The translations under genes were made by a program, and so were the position numbers. A stretch of 64,000 nucleotides of DNA from Turbatrix aceti. Taxonomy: Eukaryota > Nematoda > Chromadorea > Rhabditida > Panagrolaimidae. Numbering within the stretch: position 1 is the stretch's first letter; every line of letters starts with the position of its first letter. Below the pieces are notes generated by a model, which did no database searches, was not told the DNA's origin, and worked only from the letters and a program-made list of their open reading frames with translations. The DNA lies in contig OZ017770.1 of NCBI GenBank assembly GCA_963969345.1, positions 6,333,246 to 6,397,245 of the forward strand, written 5' to 3'. Shown here one piece after another: positions 1 through 13,100 of this stretch.

Positions 1-104
1 GTTGAAAAAAAGCTTGGGCATTATCGGCCGCCTTGGGGACCGGTTGGTTACCGAGTCATTGCGTCTCATCCTTTCGTCGTGTCTTCTGTCTACTATGGCC
101 TCTT

Positions 105-720
105 ACAAGGAAAGTGTCAGGGTTCATTTTGGAATTTCTTCACGAAACTTTGCCAAAAGTTTGATTTTACTACGAGAAGTTTATACTGAAAAATTCAGTT
201 CCACCGCTCATGATCTGACAGAGTTACGGTAGTCGAAAATCACGTTTTTGCCATTTTTGACGATTTTTGGCACGTTCTAGCTAACAAACAACGTTATTTT
301 CAAAATCAGGGTGTGCATCAATCGACGTAGTTTTGCATGGAGAATCAGATAAAAATATAAAAATTTAGGTTTGCCACCTTAAAAAATGCCGAAATTTGCA
401 TTTGAAAAGAGGTCACAATGCCAACATTGGTTTCGGCATTTTTCAAGGTCACAACCCTACGTTATTATATTTTTATCTGATTCTCCATGCAAAACTACGT
501 CGAATGATGCACACCCTGATTTTGAAAATAACGTTGTTTGTTAGCTAGAACGTGCCAAAAATCGTCAAAAATGGCAAAAACGTGATTTTCGACTACCGTA
601 ACTCTGTCAGATCATGAGCGGTGCAACTGAATTTTTCAGTATAAACTTCTCGTAGTAAAATCAAACTTTTGGCAAAGTTTCGTGAAGAAATTCCAAAATG
701 AACCCTGACACTTTCCTTGT
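105..720. repeat. Long fold-back palindrome (inverted repeat about 615 bp)
   Basis: The left arm at about 105-361 reappears as its reverse complement at about 465-720 with only scattered single-base differences (for example near 196 and 323). The pairing continues imperfectly inward through a second arm pair (about 368-393 and 430-458), leaving a loop of only some 35 nt. The same translated 40-residue stretch therefore appears on the plus strand near 110-230 and on the minus strand near 595-715. The near identity of the arms implies recent formation or gene conversion. No transposase and no clear target-site duplication is visible. A fold-back or MITE-like element is the likeliest reading; an assembly artefact from an inverted duplication is the alternative. 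Confidence 0.85.
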
Positions 721-1504
721 TAGTGGTCCAACGATACCGTCTGTTGGTTGCATCTGTTTTTCTCTTTCTGTACAATTGTTTGTTTTTTAAATTAATACAG
801 GCGCATGCATTTTGCATTTTGGCAGCGTTGATCGGCGAGTAAAAAATGGACATGCTAGTATTCTTTAAAATAAATAATACAGTTTCGTTTGGTCTCTTAT
901 CAAATCAATAAAAACTTTTCCATAGAAACTCAATTTTAGGATAACATAAAAAAATTGACCGGAAGCATACAGTGTCACTGTGCTGCGATCAAACTATATT
1001 TCAATCAATCCGTTAGCTGATGTATTCGTCATACATGTCTCTCGAGCTTTAAAATATGTTGAGACGTTTTAAATTGAGAAAAAAATTGAAGTACTGTTTT
1101 TTTTGAATTTCACGTACTGTGAGGCCTCTAACTCAAGTATTGTTATGGCCGGACGTAATTGAGCTTTGATTTGCCTTGAGTTTCTTGGTAATAGAGATGG
1201 CGCACTTTATAGCGTCTTTTCTCTCGGTTTTTGAGTGTCTTGGAATTGCTGACCTTGGTCGCCCCAACCGACACGCTTCGTTTCCGTCCCCGCTAGATAA
1301 GTCTTGTACTCATTTCGGCCACTGTTGTTGCACGCCTCCCGCAAAACCGTCAGTCAGCAGCGAGTCATTCGGTCGACCGTGCGGACGACCAATCATTCGC
1401 AAACGTTCATAAAATTTTACTGTAATTTATACGCGCGTGGCCGAGAGACGGGCAATACTCACCCAATTTCCAGTATTTTTTTTAAACCGCAGTCGGTTTT
1501 CAGG
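721..1504. other. Intergenic DNA upstream of the ovo-like gene
   Basis: AT-rich sequence between the palindrome and the zinc-finger gene. The last 100 bases carry a pyrimidine-rich run ending in ttttcag at about 1497-1503, directly before the start codon, which looks like a trans-splice acceptor. I see no other feature. Confidence 0.5.
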
Positions 1505-2614
<1,110 letters not shown>

Positions 2615-2967
2615 AAAAAAAAGATAATCAGATCAGTTACATACATTCGTCAACCTTTCTTTCCCGTCCCTTTGGCATTGCGCTTTCAATGCTTCTATCG
2701 GTTACCCGCAACAATGCATTCACACGATATTCAGCTTATCTATCGAGAAGGCAGATGCATAGATATGATCCTTCCACATCCTCAGCCTGTGTATGGTTGT
2801 AATTTGTCTTTGAACGTTGTCTAATATCCCTTATCATAATACGTGATAGATCTTTGGTTTCCATCTTTACGTTTCTTTATTAAGTCTGTCTTACATGATA
2901 AACTGCTGTTAAATTTATAAAATGCACTACAAAAGAAGTTGATAAATTTCTCAAGAACTACGGAAAT
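2615..2967. other. Convergent 3' region between ovo and the ankyrin gene
   Basis: No gene is seen. A minus-strand AATAAA (tttatt at 2876-2881) lies about 90 nt beyond the stop of the ankyrin gene and is its likely polyadenylation signal. Confidence 0.5.
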
Positions 2968-5900
2968 TTACATTTCAATAGACAGCTTGTCGTCGTCGTT
3001 GTAGCGAACCAGCCATTCGGATATGAATCCGATAGGGTTCGCGGGTCGGCGGAGAAGGACTTCTGCCAATGCTTTCGTCAAGACCGGTGCCACAGTACGG
3101 GCAAGATAAAGTCCATTATCCGACGTCGGTAAATCCAACTTATTTTGCAGAAGTTTTTCAAATTTGCTGTGATCCACCTCCTCGTCCTCCTCTCTTCTTC
3201 CTGTGTCGACGAGCTCACTGAAGCTGTCATTACGGTCATCTACCGCGTCAGAATCGTCAGCCAACCTGCAATTGGAAGCGGACTCGGGACTTGGCGGAGT
3301 GTCAATGACATGCGCGTCGTCAAGGATGCTCTGCTGTAGCGTGTCGAGTTCATCGTCACGTTCTTTCATCAATTTTAAGTCAAAGACTGCATTTCGCCTG
3401 TAGTAGTCAGGTGTGCGTCCTTCCTACAAATAAAAAACTGTATGACAATCATTAAGTCGTTAAGCGTTACATTATCGACTGCCATTGCGTCAGCACCGGC
3501 TTTGCCGAGGATCTTCATGTAATGCCCTCCGTCCCGGGCTGCGGCAGCGTAGTGAAGAGGCGTGCGCTTATTCTGCAACCAGGCAAACCAGTCTTGAATT
3601 ATTGTTGATCTGTACAACTTACGTAATCCGGTGCATTTAGGACCATAGGAAAATGCGCGGCAACAAAGCGAACTATTTCGGTCTCCTCGTAGATGATGGC
3701 GGTATGAAGCGGAGTGCATCCGTGTCGATCTCTGGCAAGTGCCAAGCGCTTCGTCGAAATGAGTTCCTTAACTGCCTCGATGTTTCCGTCTCGAATAGAG
3801 CGGTGAATCTTGTCGATCGTTTCCTAAAGAAAAGGCTGAGTTTGGTATTTTCATTCAGGACTTCCGAAAGTCATAAAGGTGCGGCATCAAAGGGAATGAA
3901 CGATGTTTTGACTCCCCAAACTAATAAATGCTTTTTTTTGCAAGCGCGGGACACGACACTCAAGTTCGTCAAAAATCTATGGCAACGATCATTTAAGAGA
4001 GGGTCGAAAAAAGTGGCTTTTCACCTTTCAAAAATTGTACCATGATTACTCAGATTATTTTTATGGAAAAAATAGAGCACCACGACCTTCAAGGATTTTG
4101 ATCCTTAATAGCACATCGAGACAGGCGTTAAATCTTCGTCAACAGAAGTGTAACTGGTCGTCATCTAATGACACAGCGCGGCTTTTGTTGGGTGCTCGTT
4201 CATCCATGTTTTAGACGCGGTAATTTGGAATAAAGAAGTTATTATGGCGAACTTTGTGGCAGCACGTGCGGCCTTTTTTCTTCTCCGTGGATCATTTGGC
4301 TCTTTCTTTGAAACCGCACAAGACGCTGTTATTGTTCAACAAAAAATGGCCTTGGGAGTCTAAGTGTGCGCACCTACTCATCGGCTACCGTGCCAGTTCT
4401 GTTGCATTCCGCCATACAACGATGTTTTGAGTTGTCCAAATACAGAAATCTAACAGGAAAAGTTCACTTCAGAATTTTAAGTGGTTCACTCTCTTTTTCT
4501 ATTTAGAAAGTTTTCCAACCCGACTCAAGAAGAATAAGGATACTTACCAGGAGTTTGGGTAATTCATTGAGAAAAGCTTGCGTTTCGGGATTGGTAGATT
4601 TTTTGTCGATAAGCAAATCCCCGCAACCGGAAAGAACAAGTTGGTCGAGTTTGCCAAGATTACCTTCACGTAACCATTGTTGGATGCTGAAAAAACAGTG
4701 CTTAAGATTTTTTTAAACTTTTTTATCCTTATTACTTTGTTTCCATGTAGCTAGGAGCCACACGATTATGAAGAATCTGTTTCAATACTTGTTTTGTGTC
4801 CATTCGCATTTGCTCCAGGTTAATTTCACCCGGATATTTGAGGTAGTACTTCGGAGGTCGGCCATTGCAGTCAAAGATATTTGGATCTGCTCCGGCTTTG
4901 CGCATGAGTTTGTATAAGTATCCGCCGTCGCGCAAGGCCGCGGCGTAATGGAGCGGCGTTCTTTTGTTCTGAAATGTGAACAAACAGTTGTCTAATTTGC
5001 ATGTTAATGCATTTCAAAGCCACCTGATCCATGGCGTTGACAGACTGGGGATAGTTTCGAACTAAATATTTTGCAATTTCCGTTTTTCCAAAAACAATGG
5101 CCTTGTGAAGAGGAGATAATCCTTTTCCATCGCGGCAGAGTGCCAGCTTTTTGCGGTCCGTTAACAGCTTAACAGCTCTCAAATTGCCTTGCTCGATGGA
5201 GCGATGAATGGCCTGGATTTTAGCCTGGTATTGAGGAAGAACTTCCAAGAAGCCAATTGCGTCGGCGTCGTCCACCTGATGATTTCTGCCAAGAAGCAAA
5301 TCTGCGTAGCCGTTAAGCACGAGCTCCTCTAATTTTCCCACATTTCCGGTGTGTATCCAGTCGGATATATCCTCTTCTAGATCTAAAAACTAGGATTATG
5401 CTCGTTTATCGCCGGACAAGGGCTTGCCTTGCAGCAACGGACGGTTAAGCTGGCCTGAAATTAGCTGATTTATGACGGCGTTATCTTTGAGTGTGCGCAT
5501 GTTAAGACGCTTTCCATGAGTACGGTAGTAAAATGGAGTATGCCCATACTGAAAAAAACGGGTGTTTTGATGTCAGAATGATACAACAAACCTTGTCTTC
5601 AATAAAAGCATCACCGCCGGATTTTTGCAACACTTTTATCATGTGTTCGCCGTTCGGATCGGCCGCAGCGTAGTGCAGAGCAGTGCGACCAGCCTGCAAA
5701 ATTGTGCACACCATGACAAAAGATTTGCAAAAAGAAAAAACATACATGATCTGTGCAGTTGACGCAATGAGGATACTTTGCAAGGAGGTATCGTACTGTA
5801 TTTGTTTGACCGTACAACAGGGACTTGTGCAAGGGAGTCATGCCATGGCGATCCCGTGCCGTAGACAACTGGACTCGATCGATAAGACTCTTCACCCGGC

Positions 5901-8900
5901 GGACATCGCCTTCTTCCACCGCCTTGTGTATTGCGTCGATCTTTGCTTGGTACTGATTGATGGCTTCCAGAAACTCACATGTCGCAACGTTGGACGAAGT
6001 CTTGTCCAGCAGAAGATGAGATCGTCCATCCAGCACCAGATTTTCAAGATTCTGAATATCTCCAGTAGCCAGCCATTTTTCAATCTTTTCAGGCGGTGGA
6101 GCACCTAAAATATATTCAAAATACAGATTACAAAACAAAACAAAAAATATCAAAGCTACCAATGACGTCGTTTGAGACCTGAGTTGTGACTTCCTCGTTT
6201 ATCAGACAGTCAACAACGTCTTCGCATTTTCTGATTAAATCGCGCTCAGAAGGTTTTTTCTTCTCCTGGGTATTAGACAAGTATTGGAGGTTTTCTTTAA
6301 CCATATCCATAATACAGCTACCGCAGCTGTCAACAAAGAATCTTTTGCGCCAAATAAGTGAAGTAAGCTTCAGTAGAAGCCAGAAAATGTAGCATGTCCT
6401 TCACTTTAAAAGCATTTCATCACGCGATCCATAAAATAAAAAATGTTCCACACAGGAAAGTTTTGGTGTTTTTTGGTGCGCGTGTTTGGATGTCAGTTGT
6501 CAAATTTTAAGAATAATCAAGCATAACGCAACCCCCTCCCCCCTCCCTTTGGAGAACATTTTGACCCACCTTCGTCAGCAACAGTATCTTCCAGTGATAA
6601 CTTTCTCATCGTCAAGGGTACAACAGAATTAACGATATTCGACAGCGGTCTGACTTCTTGTTCCGGATTATTTCGATACCTCTGTGCCGTAAAGCCGTCC
6701 TGAAAAAAAATAGGGTTTGCATTGCGTTATGTATTCTGATGATGACATAAACAGGAAAAAAAATAATACTCTAGTCCCATGGATAATATCATTGTTACAA
6801 ATTACGACTTTTTACCTTGTCCGGAAATCCTGCGTCCGCACCTGCGTCTACCAAAGTGTCGTAAATGGCGTTTTGTTGAGTAGCTGCGTAGTGCGCTGCT
6901 GACCTGCCGGCCTGTAATCAGGATACATTTATAGAAAGAAGGCAAATGAAGTCATTTTTAAAATTAGCAAAAAACCCACGTGATCGGTTATATTTAGAAA
7001 TTTTGGATAAAGACGAGCAAGATGTTCTACGATTTCGTGGCGTTCTGTGAGCACGGCTCTGTGAAGAAGTGTTAATCCTAAAAAAAAATTTTATCGGCTG
7101 GATTACAGAATTAACAAGCCCAACCTTTTGGATCTCTAGCCTGTGCAAGTTCTTCGTCCAGGAGCGTACTCAGTTTGGGCCAGTTGTTTTCTTCGATGTA
7201 CTTGATAGCAGAGACCAGTTTTGTCTATAAAAATACGCAATTGGACTCTAAGTAAGTTGGCTCCCACCCGAATCCCCCAAAATTTAAATGATCATACCTG
7301 AATCTGTTTGAAGGCGTAAATATACTTGACAAGTTGATCAGTGCCGATGTGCTTTTTTACAACGGCCCAGATCTGCTTGGTTTTACCCTGGTACTGTAGT
7401 TCTTCTATTTCGCGGTACTCGTTGCGCTCGAAATCAATGGACAAAAATCGAGCTTCAACCTCTCTGTCGACGTCTTCGTCGTCTTCAGTGAAAACTGCAA
7501 AAAAAGAGTATGACGTTATGCGTATGGAAGACGTAACGTAATAGATAAACTGAATACCTTGAAACATGTCTTTTCCCGCTGGATCGATGCTGAGATTAGC
7601 GTAAAGCTTCTTTGTAGCCGCGCTGTGCATTTGCTAAAGCGACTCAGGTGGAAGATGGCGACAACACTTAGCACAATTATAAGAAACCCATTGAAGCGAA
7701 TGTATTTGAAGCTCACAAAAATTCAGTTTTAGGGCCACCCTCTCAGAAAATCTTGCACAACTGCGACTCGTTTCAAAACAGCCTCTTAATTTACAAATTT
7801 GCCGACAACATCCGGTTTAGGGATGTGAAGAAAGCAGTGCCTGACTTACGTTTTGGCCGCTGGAGGAAATCTCGCTGGCTCCGGCTCTCAGTAGCAGAGA
7901 TGCCATTGTTTTTCGCGCGCCGGTACTTGCCAGGGACTCGGCATAATGCAGTGCTGTTCTTCCTTCCTGAAGCACAAAATCCTGAATCCGGGAAAATCCA
8001 ACAGGCCTGATAAAAAAAGCTTTTTAATTATTTTTATGATGCAAAATCCGTTTTTTTTAAATTGTACGAATAATAAAAAAATTATTTCCTCTTCTAAAGC
8101 TGCTAATATTGACTGCTCTGTTATTTGGACACTTTGCAGCTGAGTGAACAATAAAGTTCTTATTTTTTCTGTATAGCTATTTTTGCGTGAGCTAGACAGG
8201 TCATCAGTACGGCATTATACAACCGAATGAACTCGAAACTTGTTTTTCCAGTAATTTCTGGTGTTTAAAATTGTACTCTGTGATTGTTGGCATTACATGT
8301 TCAGCACAAAGCTGGAGAGCAATGAGAACGCAAAATATGTCCTTATATTCAGATTGCATTGGTTACAGAAGCTATTCATGCTAAATATTACCTTGTCCGC
8401 CAAGTCAACAGAACCAGGATACAACAGAAGTAGGTAACGAGCCATGTTTTCACGATTGAAAAGAACTGCAATGTGCAGCGGTGTTCTTCCTTCTGAATCT
8501 CGGCAGGTTGCCAGAGTGTAGCTGTCAACGAGCTGCTTGAGCGTCGGCATGTCGTCATCAATAATGGCCTGGTGTATTGCGCGAATACGCATCTGTGATG
8601 AAAGCGTTCGTTCAAGTAAAAAAAACACCTAATTAACTTACGTGCAAATTGGAAAGAATTCGGGCAAGGTCCCTTGAGTGCGGAGGAAATATGCGGTTAC
8701 AAATTCGGTCGTAATCACCGTGAGTAACGAGATCTTCGAGAGCCGCGATGTTGCGGTCGAAAATCATTTTGTCGATGTGATCGCCGATATCCATTGGAAC
8801 TGAAAAGAAGGAAAGTAATGAACAAGCAAGGAAGACAGAGCGTAGCAACATCGGTTAAGGCCCTGGACTTGGCGCATATCAATAAGCCTTGGCATCCTAC

Positions 8901-9583
8901 GATAATTGAGCGGTGTATAGCCTTCTAAGTCTATTTGATACGGGCTGGCATCGTGGTCTATCAGAATGTCATAGCACATGCTGTCAGAGCCAGGAATCCC
9001 GCACATGGCCGCTGCATAGTGCAACGGTGTTCTGCCTTCCTGAAAAGTTTGATAAGATTTAATCGTCTTCGAAAAGCAGCTTTTTGCGTCATACAATATC
9101 TCGCGCATTAACAGGTGCGTGGGGACGGCCAACGAGCAGCTTCAGGATGCTGGGATAATTGTGGACGACAGCGAGATGCACAGTCGTTGCCAGCGTGAAA
9201 GGATGCCGGGCCAGGATTATTCGTTTATAGCCAATTAACGAGTTGACCGTCGCCTCATCACCCAGGTAGAGGGCTTCGAGAAGCACCTCTATTTTGTGCT
9301 TGTAAATAGGCAGGTGCTTGATAAAAGCCCGTGATTTTGGATGCACACATTCTTTATTGTCAATAAGATGAGCTTTGCCCTGGAGCACCAAGTTTTCCAA
9401 CTGACCAATTTCACCCGCTTGAAGCCAATTATTTATCTGTTCTACACTAACAATTTGCCGCCACATGGCATTACCTGAAATCAATACACGTCGTCAATAT
9501 GCAAAAATGTATAAACATAAATTTCAAATTAAAGTACCTGACTTCGATTTAGGAAATATATAATCGACGTGAGTCGATGGCAT
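2968..9583 (-). CDS. Six-module ankyrin-repeat protein with C-terminal DPY-30 motif
   Basis: Exons (5' to 3'): 9583-9538, 9474-9095, 9039-8850, 8799-8642, 8592-8392, 7966-7850, 7633-7558, 7494-7298, 7224-7125, 7077-6980, 6911-6816, 6699-6570, 6104-5746, 5693-5592, 5548-5428, 5382-5024, 4968-4736, 4686-4548, 3823-3623, 3572-3471, 3423-2968. They total 3861 nt, giving 1286 residues. The protein is six tandem units of about 200 residues. Each has a helical head (pattern W-L-x-x-G-[DN]-[IVL]-x-x-L-[ED]-x-L-V-L-x-G), a linker, an ankyrin pair (AIHRAIEQGN, then RDxxGxTPLHKA) and a second ankyrin block (GRTPLHYAA). The last exon ends in a DPY-30-like dimerisation motif (YLARTVAPVLTKALAEVLLR, then RPANPIGFISEWL). 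Intron phases recur between units, so whole units were duplicated. The intron 5383-5427 is GC-AG and 3824-4547 is unusually long. The function is unknown to me; a scaffold role is inferred. Confidence 0.82.
6160..6310 (-). other. Probable alternative first exon of the ankyrin/DPY-30 gene
   Basis: An open exon starts at the ATG at 6310 (MDMVKENLQYLSNTQ...) and ends in phase 1 at a good donor (g|gtagc, 6160). It splices perfectly onto the head exon of module 4 (6104), the same exon that 6570 of the long transcript also fits in phase 1. No in-phase acceptor of quality precedes it, so it cannot easily be an internal cassette exon. A pyrimidine-containing ttctttgttgacag just upstream of the ATG could be a trans-splice site. 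A short isoform with modules 4-6 plus DPY-30 is therefore likely; alternatively this is a separate downstream gene. Confidence 0.55.
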
Positions 9584-10158
9584 TCTTATTGTAGACGACT
9601 TACACTCTTTATTTTTGCCAAAGACGACTAATTCCTATGTCGTCGCGTGCAACGGGCGACGACATACGAAGTCGATCAAGTAGTTGTCTGCGTAAAACGT
9701 TCATCTCTCGTTCTCTACTCTTCTGTCTGAGTACCGCCTATATTTGAGAAGGTATCAAAGCAGGGAAGTCACTAGCAAGGATCATCCATAAGCCTTACAA
9801 TTACCGTTAATGTTGCTTCCACCGTTATTGTGTGCATGTCGTCAGGCCAGCCGCATTCGTAAATTTAGCATATGCCTCCTCTGTGTGCATTAACTTTTCA
9901 TCATATGTATGTACCATTTATTTAGCAGCTTGTTGAGAGATTATTCATGACAGAGTCATTTTTTATCGGTTTAAAGTACACTCGTCTCCCTAAAACCGGC
10001 CAAACAAATTTGCTTTTTTCGAAAACAATCGTTTATTAAAAATAGTAATAATTGAAACATCATTCGACCAAAGAGAAAATATAAGAGGGATTATACTGAA
10101 ATATGAAGATTACATATAACAAACGTAAGAGGGTTCCAAGATCCCAAGACGGCATTTT
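9584..10158. other. Intergenic DNA between two minus-strand genes
   Basis: AT-rich. A minus-strand AATAAA (tttatt at 10032-10037) lies about 122 nt past the stop of the coiled-coil gene. The rest should hold the promoter of the ankyrin gene; no motif is recognised. Confidence 0.45.
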
Positions 10159-13100
10159 TTAAGGCTTCGCGGCGCACTCTAAGCTCTTGCTCATCAGATT
10201 ATCAAATTCCAATTGAGTGTACAGGACCTCCGAAATGGATTGCACAAATTTTGCGTGAAGGCTCTGAAACGTAGAATTCGGAGAAGCCAACACGATGTCG
10301 GAAAGCGTAGCTTCGAGTGTCTGTTGGAGTGGCTCGATACCAGAAGCACGCAAGGTACTCTGACCAGTGGTCTGCGTCGTCAGCTGACATAGCCTGAAAG
10401 CCAAACATACATCGACTGTGCGTGTATTGACAACACCTTGCTGTTGTATACGACATCTCCCTCTCCCCCTTGTGAATGAAGGCAAAAACAATATACCAAA
10501 TTACAAGATCACATGCCAACTCACTCAAGTGCTAGGGCTTCGGTGACGACGTCGTTCTTATGATTATTGAGCCACTGGACGACGGTCTCGATGACGATAC
10601 AGACATCCTTTGTCACGTCATCGGATGAGCTTTTACTAGCAATGCTGGTCTCAAGCCGTGCATCTTTCTAAAAAAATTCAAAATAACTTTAATGATAAAA
10701 AACAGAATCGGAAGGATATTGTACATCACTTTTTTTGCTTTACCAAGCAAATAAACGTACCTTGAGAGCATCTGTCTCATTTGGAGACGTGGCCTTATTG
10801 TTCGTCGCAGCATCGGAGCTACCACCTTGGCTGCTGGCCGGCTGCAATGTAATGTTGTACGGATAATTACTTACATCAACCCAAGCACATGAATAGCGTG
10901 CAAGCTGTTAGTAGGACGCCAGGTAGAAGGTAATCATAGTAAATAGCAGGAAAAGCTTGACAGGTTAAAAGAGCGTAGCCAGTTTAAGCGAACCTTAGCC
11001 CAGCTTAATGATAAAAATAAGACTGTGGCAAAGCATTCACTTAACTGGTCCTCAACGCTTATTACCCTCACAAAAAAATAGTATCGGTAGACAGTAAAAG
11101 TGACACAAACAGTGAACAACATGAATAACATGTCGCCGAGGACTCGATTTCTTTGCTTGACTCGCAGTTCAGCTTTTGCATTGAAATGACGGATGCTACA
11201 CTCAAACGCTTGTGAGACGCGAATTTCCGGACTTGTGATCAACAAAGACAAGAAAAGGCAAACGTCAAAGGTGAAAAAAAATTCAAAAAGCAGTAAAACC
11301 GTCGGTGAGAATTGCACACCAATTGTCGTTACATTCACACATTTTTATCGGCCCTTTAAGGTCAATAAATTCTTTTAATTTGTCAAAAAGCCTGTTTTAA
11401 GGAATGGTTTAATTTTAAAAAATTCAAAAAAAACAGACAGGAACGATTAGTAGTGCCTATGGCAAGACCTTATATTATGAACAGCCTTTTATTCTCTTAC
11501 GTTAGAAAGTGTCTTAGATTCGTATAAAAAGTCGTCGATGTCGTCATCGTCGTCAACAGCTGTAGTGTCGTTTTGTTGAAAAAGCACAGCAGCATTTGCA
11601 GCGGTCAGTGAGCCGGCGCTGGCAATGCTTCCGTTGTCGTTTTTGGTACTGCGCAGAGCAACACCTTCCGTGACCAAATTTGATATGAGAAAATTGACCT
11701 AAAACGAGCATGAATAGACCCCACATACTTGCCCCTGGAAAAGCCAGCAATACAAATGCATAAATATTCCTAAGAAGAGACAAAATACAAGAAGACTGTC
11801 AGAGAGCAAACAGGAGGTGCTAAGAGAGAAGATCCAACTATGTTTCTTAAAAGCATTAATATTAAATGCATCCAGTGTGGTTCTCATTTTGGTACAGTTC
11901 TATGACTAAGCCGCCAACTCAAGATGCAAAGCCAGAGAGAAAAACTGACCGGCAACGACGACAAGAGATAGATAAACTGACTGAAGACCCTCTAGTGTAG
12001 GTATCTGTCTCACTGGATCGCAGAGACAATCCGAAATTACTCCCTTTTGTCGCAAATCGGTTTGGCATAGCAGAGTGAACAGCCTGGTAGCCAGCAGACT
12101 CACAACAGGCGTCGTTGAGCACTCCCTAAAAGTGGCAAAAAGAAATGCCGACGCAGCCCGACCGCAGAAACAGCAGCAGAGGGCCATACTTATTTTTGTG
12201 CCTCGGCTAACGAATAACGGGGTGCATTGATTATGACAGCTGTTACGCTCGGTTACAGCGTCCTCCAGACGGATCAACGAAGACTACCACTGTAAACAGA
12301 CAGCCGCGCGGTCCTGCTGGCCAAGAAGATCCGTCTTAATCGGCGGACAAATGGTAGGCAAAAGTTGAAAATGTTGATCGCCGGCGAGAAATGTGGGCAA
12401 GCAATAGCTTTCTCGGACCCGACAAATAAAAGTGCAGTAAAGAAAGGTGATGCGCTTCAATTTTGCAAAAACAAAAATAGAAATATCTGTGAGGAAGCAA
12501 AAATGGGTTGAAAGCCTATTTATGGCGTGTTGAAAGTGACTTCATTCAAAACGCTGCAAATTCTGCTAACAAAGAACACAGCATTGGCGCCTGTTGAAGC
12601 AATGAGACACGCAGCAGAGAAAAGACATGAAATGAGAAATGACTTATGTGCCATTAAAATTCATAGGAAATTGTCGTCAGATAACGCTACTAATAAACGC
12701 CGACAAAAATTCGGTCAAGGGAGCATCAAGCTAATTTTCCATTTTTTTTCGGTAAACCGAAATAACCGACAAAGTGAAATTGTTGACGCCGTTCCTTATT
12801 ATCGCGTGTAAATCCTTGCCGAGCCCAATACGTGACAAAAGAAAATACATATACGTTGAGTGGGTAGTAAATGAAACACACCAGCTTCGTTAGGCACCTT
12901 AGAGAACCAGATGAGGTTATTTTGCCTATCCAAGAACTGAGTACCCCCCGATGTGAAAACATATCGTAAACCCATCTATTTTCAAAACCACAATGATAAT
13001 GAATTTAAGCTACATGCGGTATCGTACCCTCTCCGCTATACATAAGTGCACAAAATGAGCAGAAAACGTAAACAAATGATCAAAGGGAAAAGGGGGAAAA

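Noticed and set aside
2..853. Two open frames sharing the same 40-residue sequence at each end of the palindrome
   Set aside because: They are the same DNA read on opposite strands of the inverted repeat. They show no domain, no splice context and no sign of coding bias.
3653..4045. 130-codon plus-strand frame
   Set aside because: It overlaps an ankyrin exon and the adjacent long intron in antisense; the minus-strand protein is clearly real.
6535..6552. C-rich tract (ccccctcccccctccc) as a possible i-motif or regulatory site
   Set aside because: It lies inside the intron between ankyrin exons 6570 and 6104; nothing beyond composition supports a function.
12726..12962. 78-codon minus-strand frame in the coiled-coil locus
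   Set aside because: The frame does not fit the phases of the neighbouring exons. A different frame of the same stretch (12936-12898) joins correctly.
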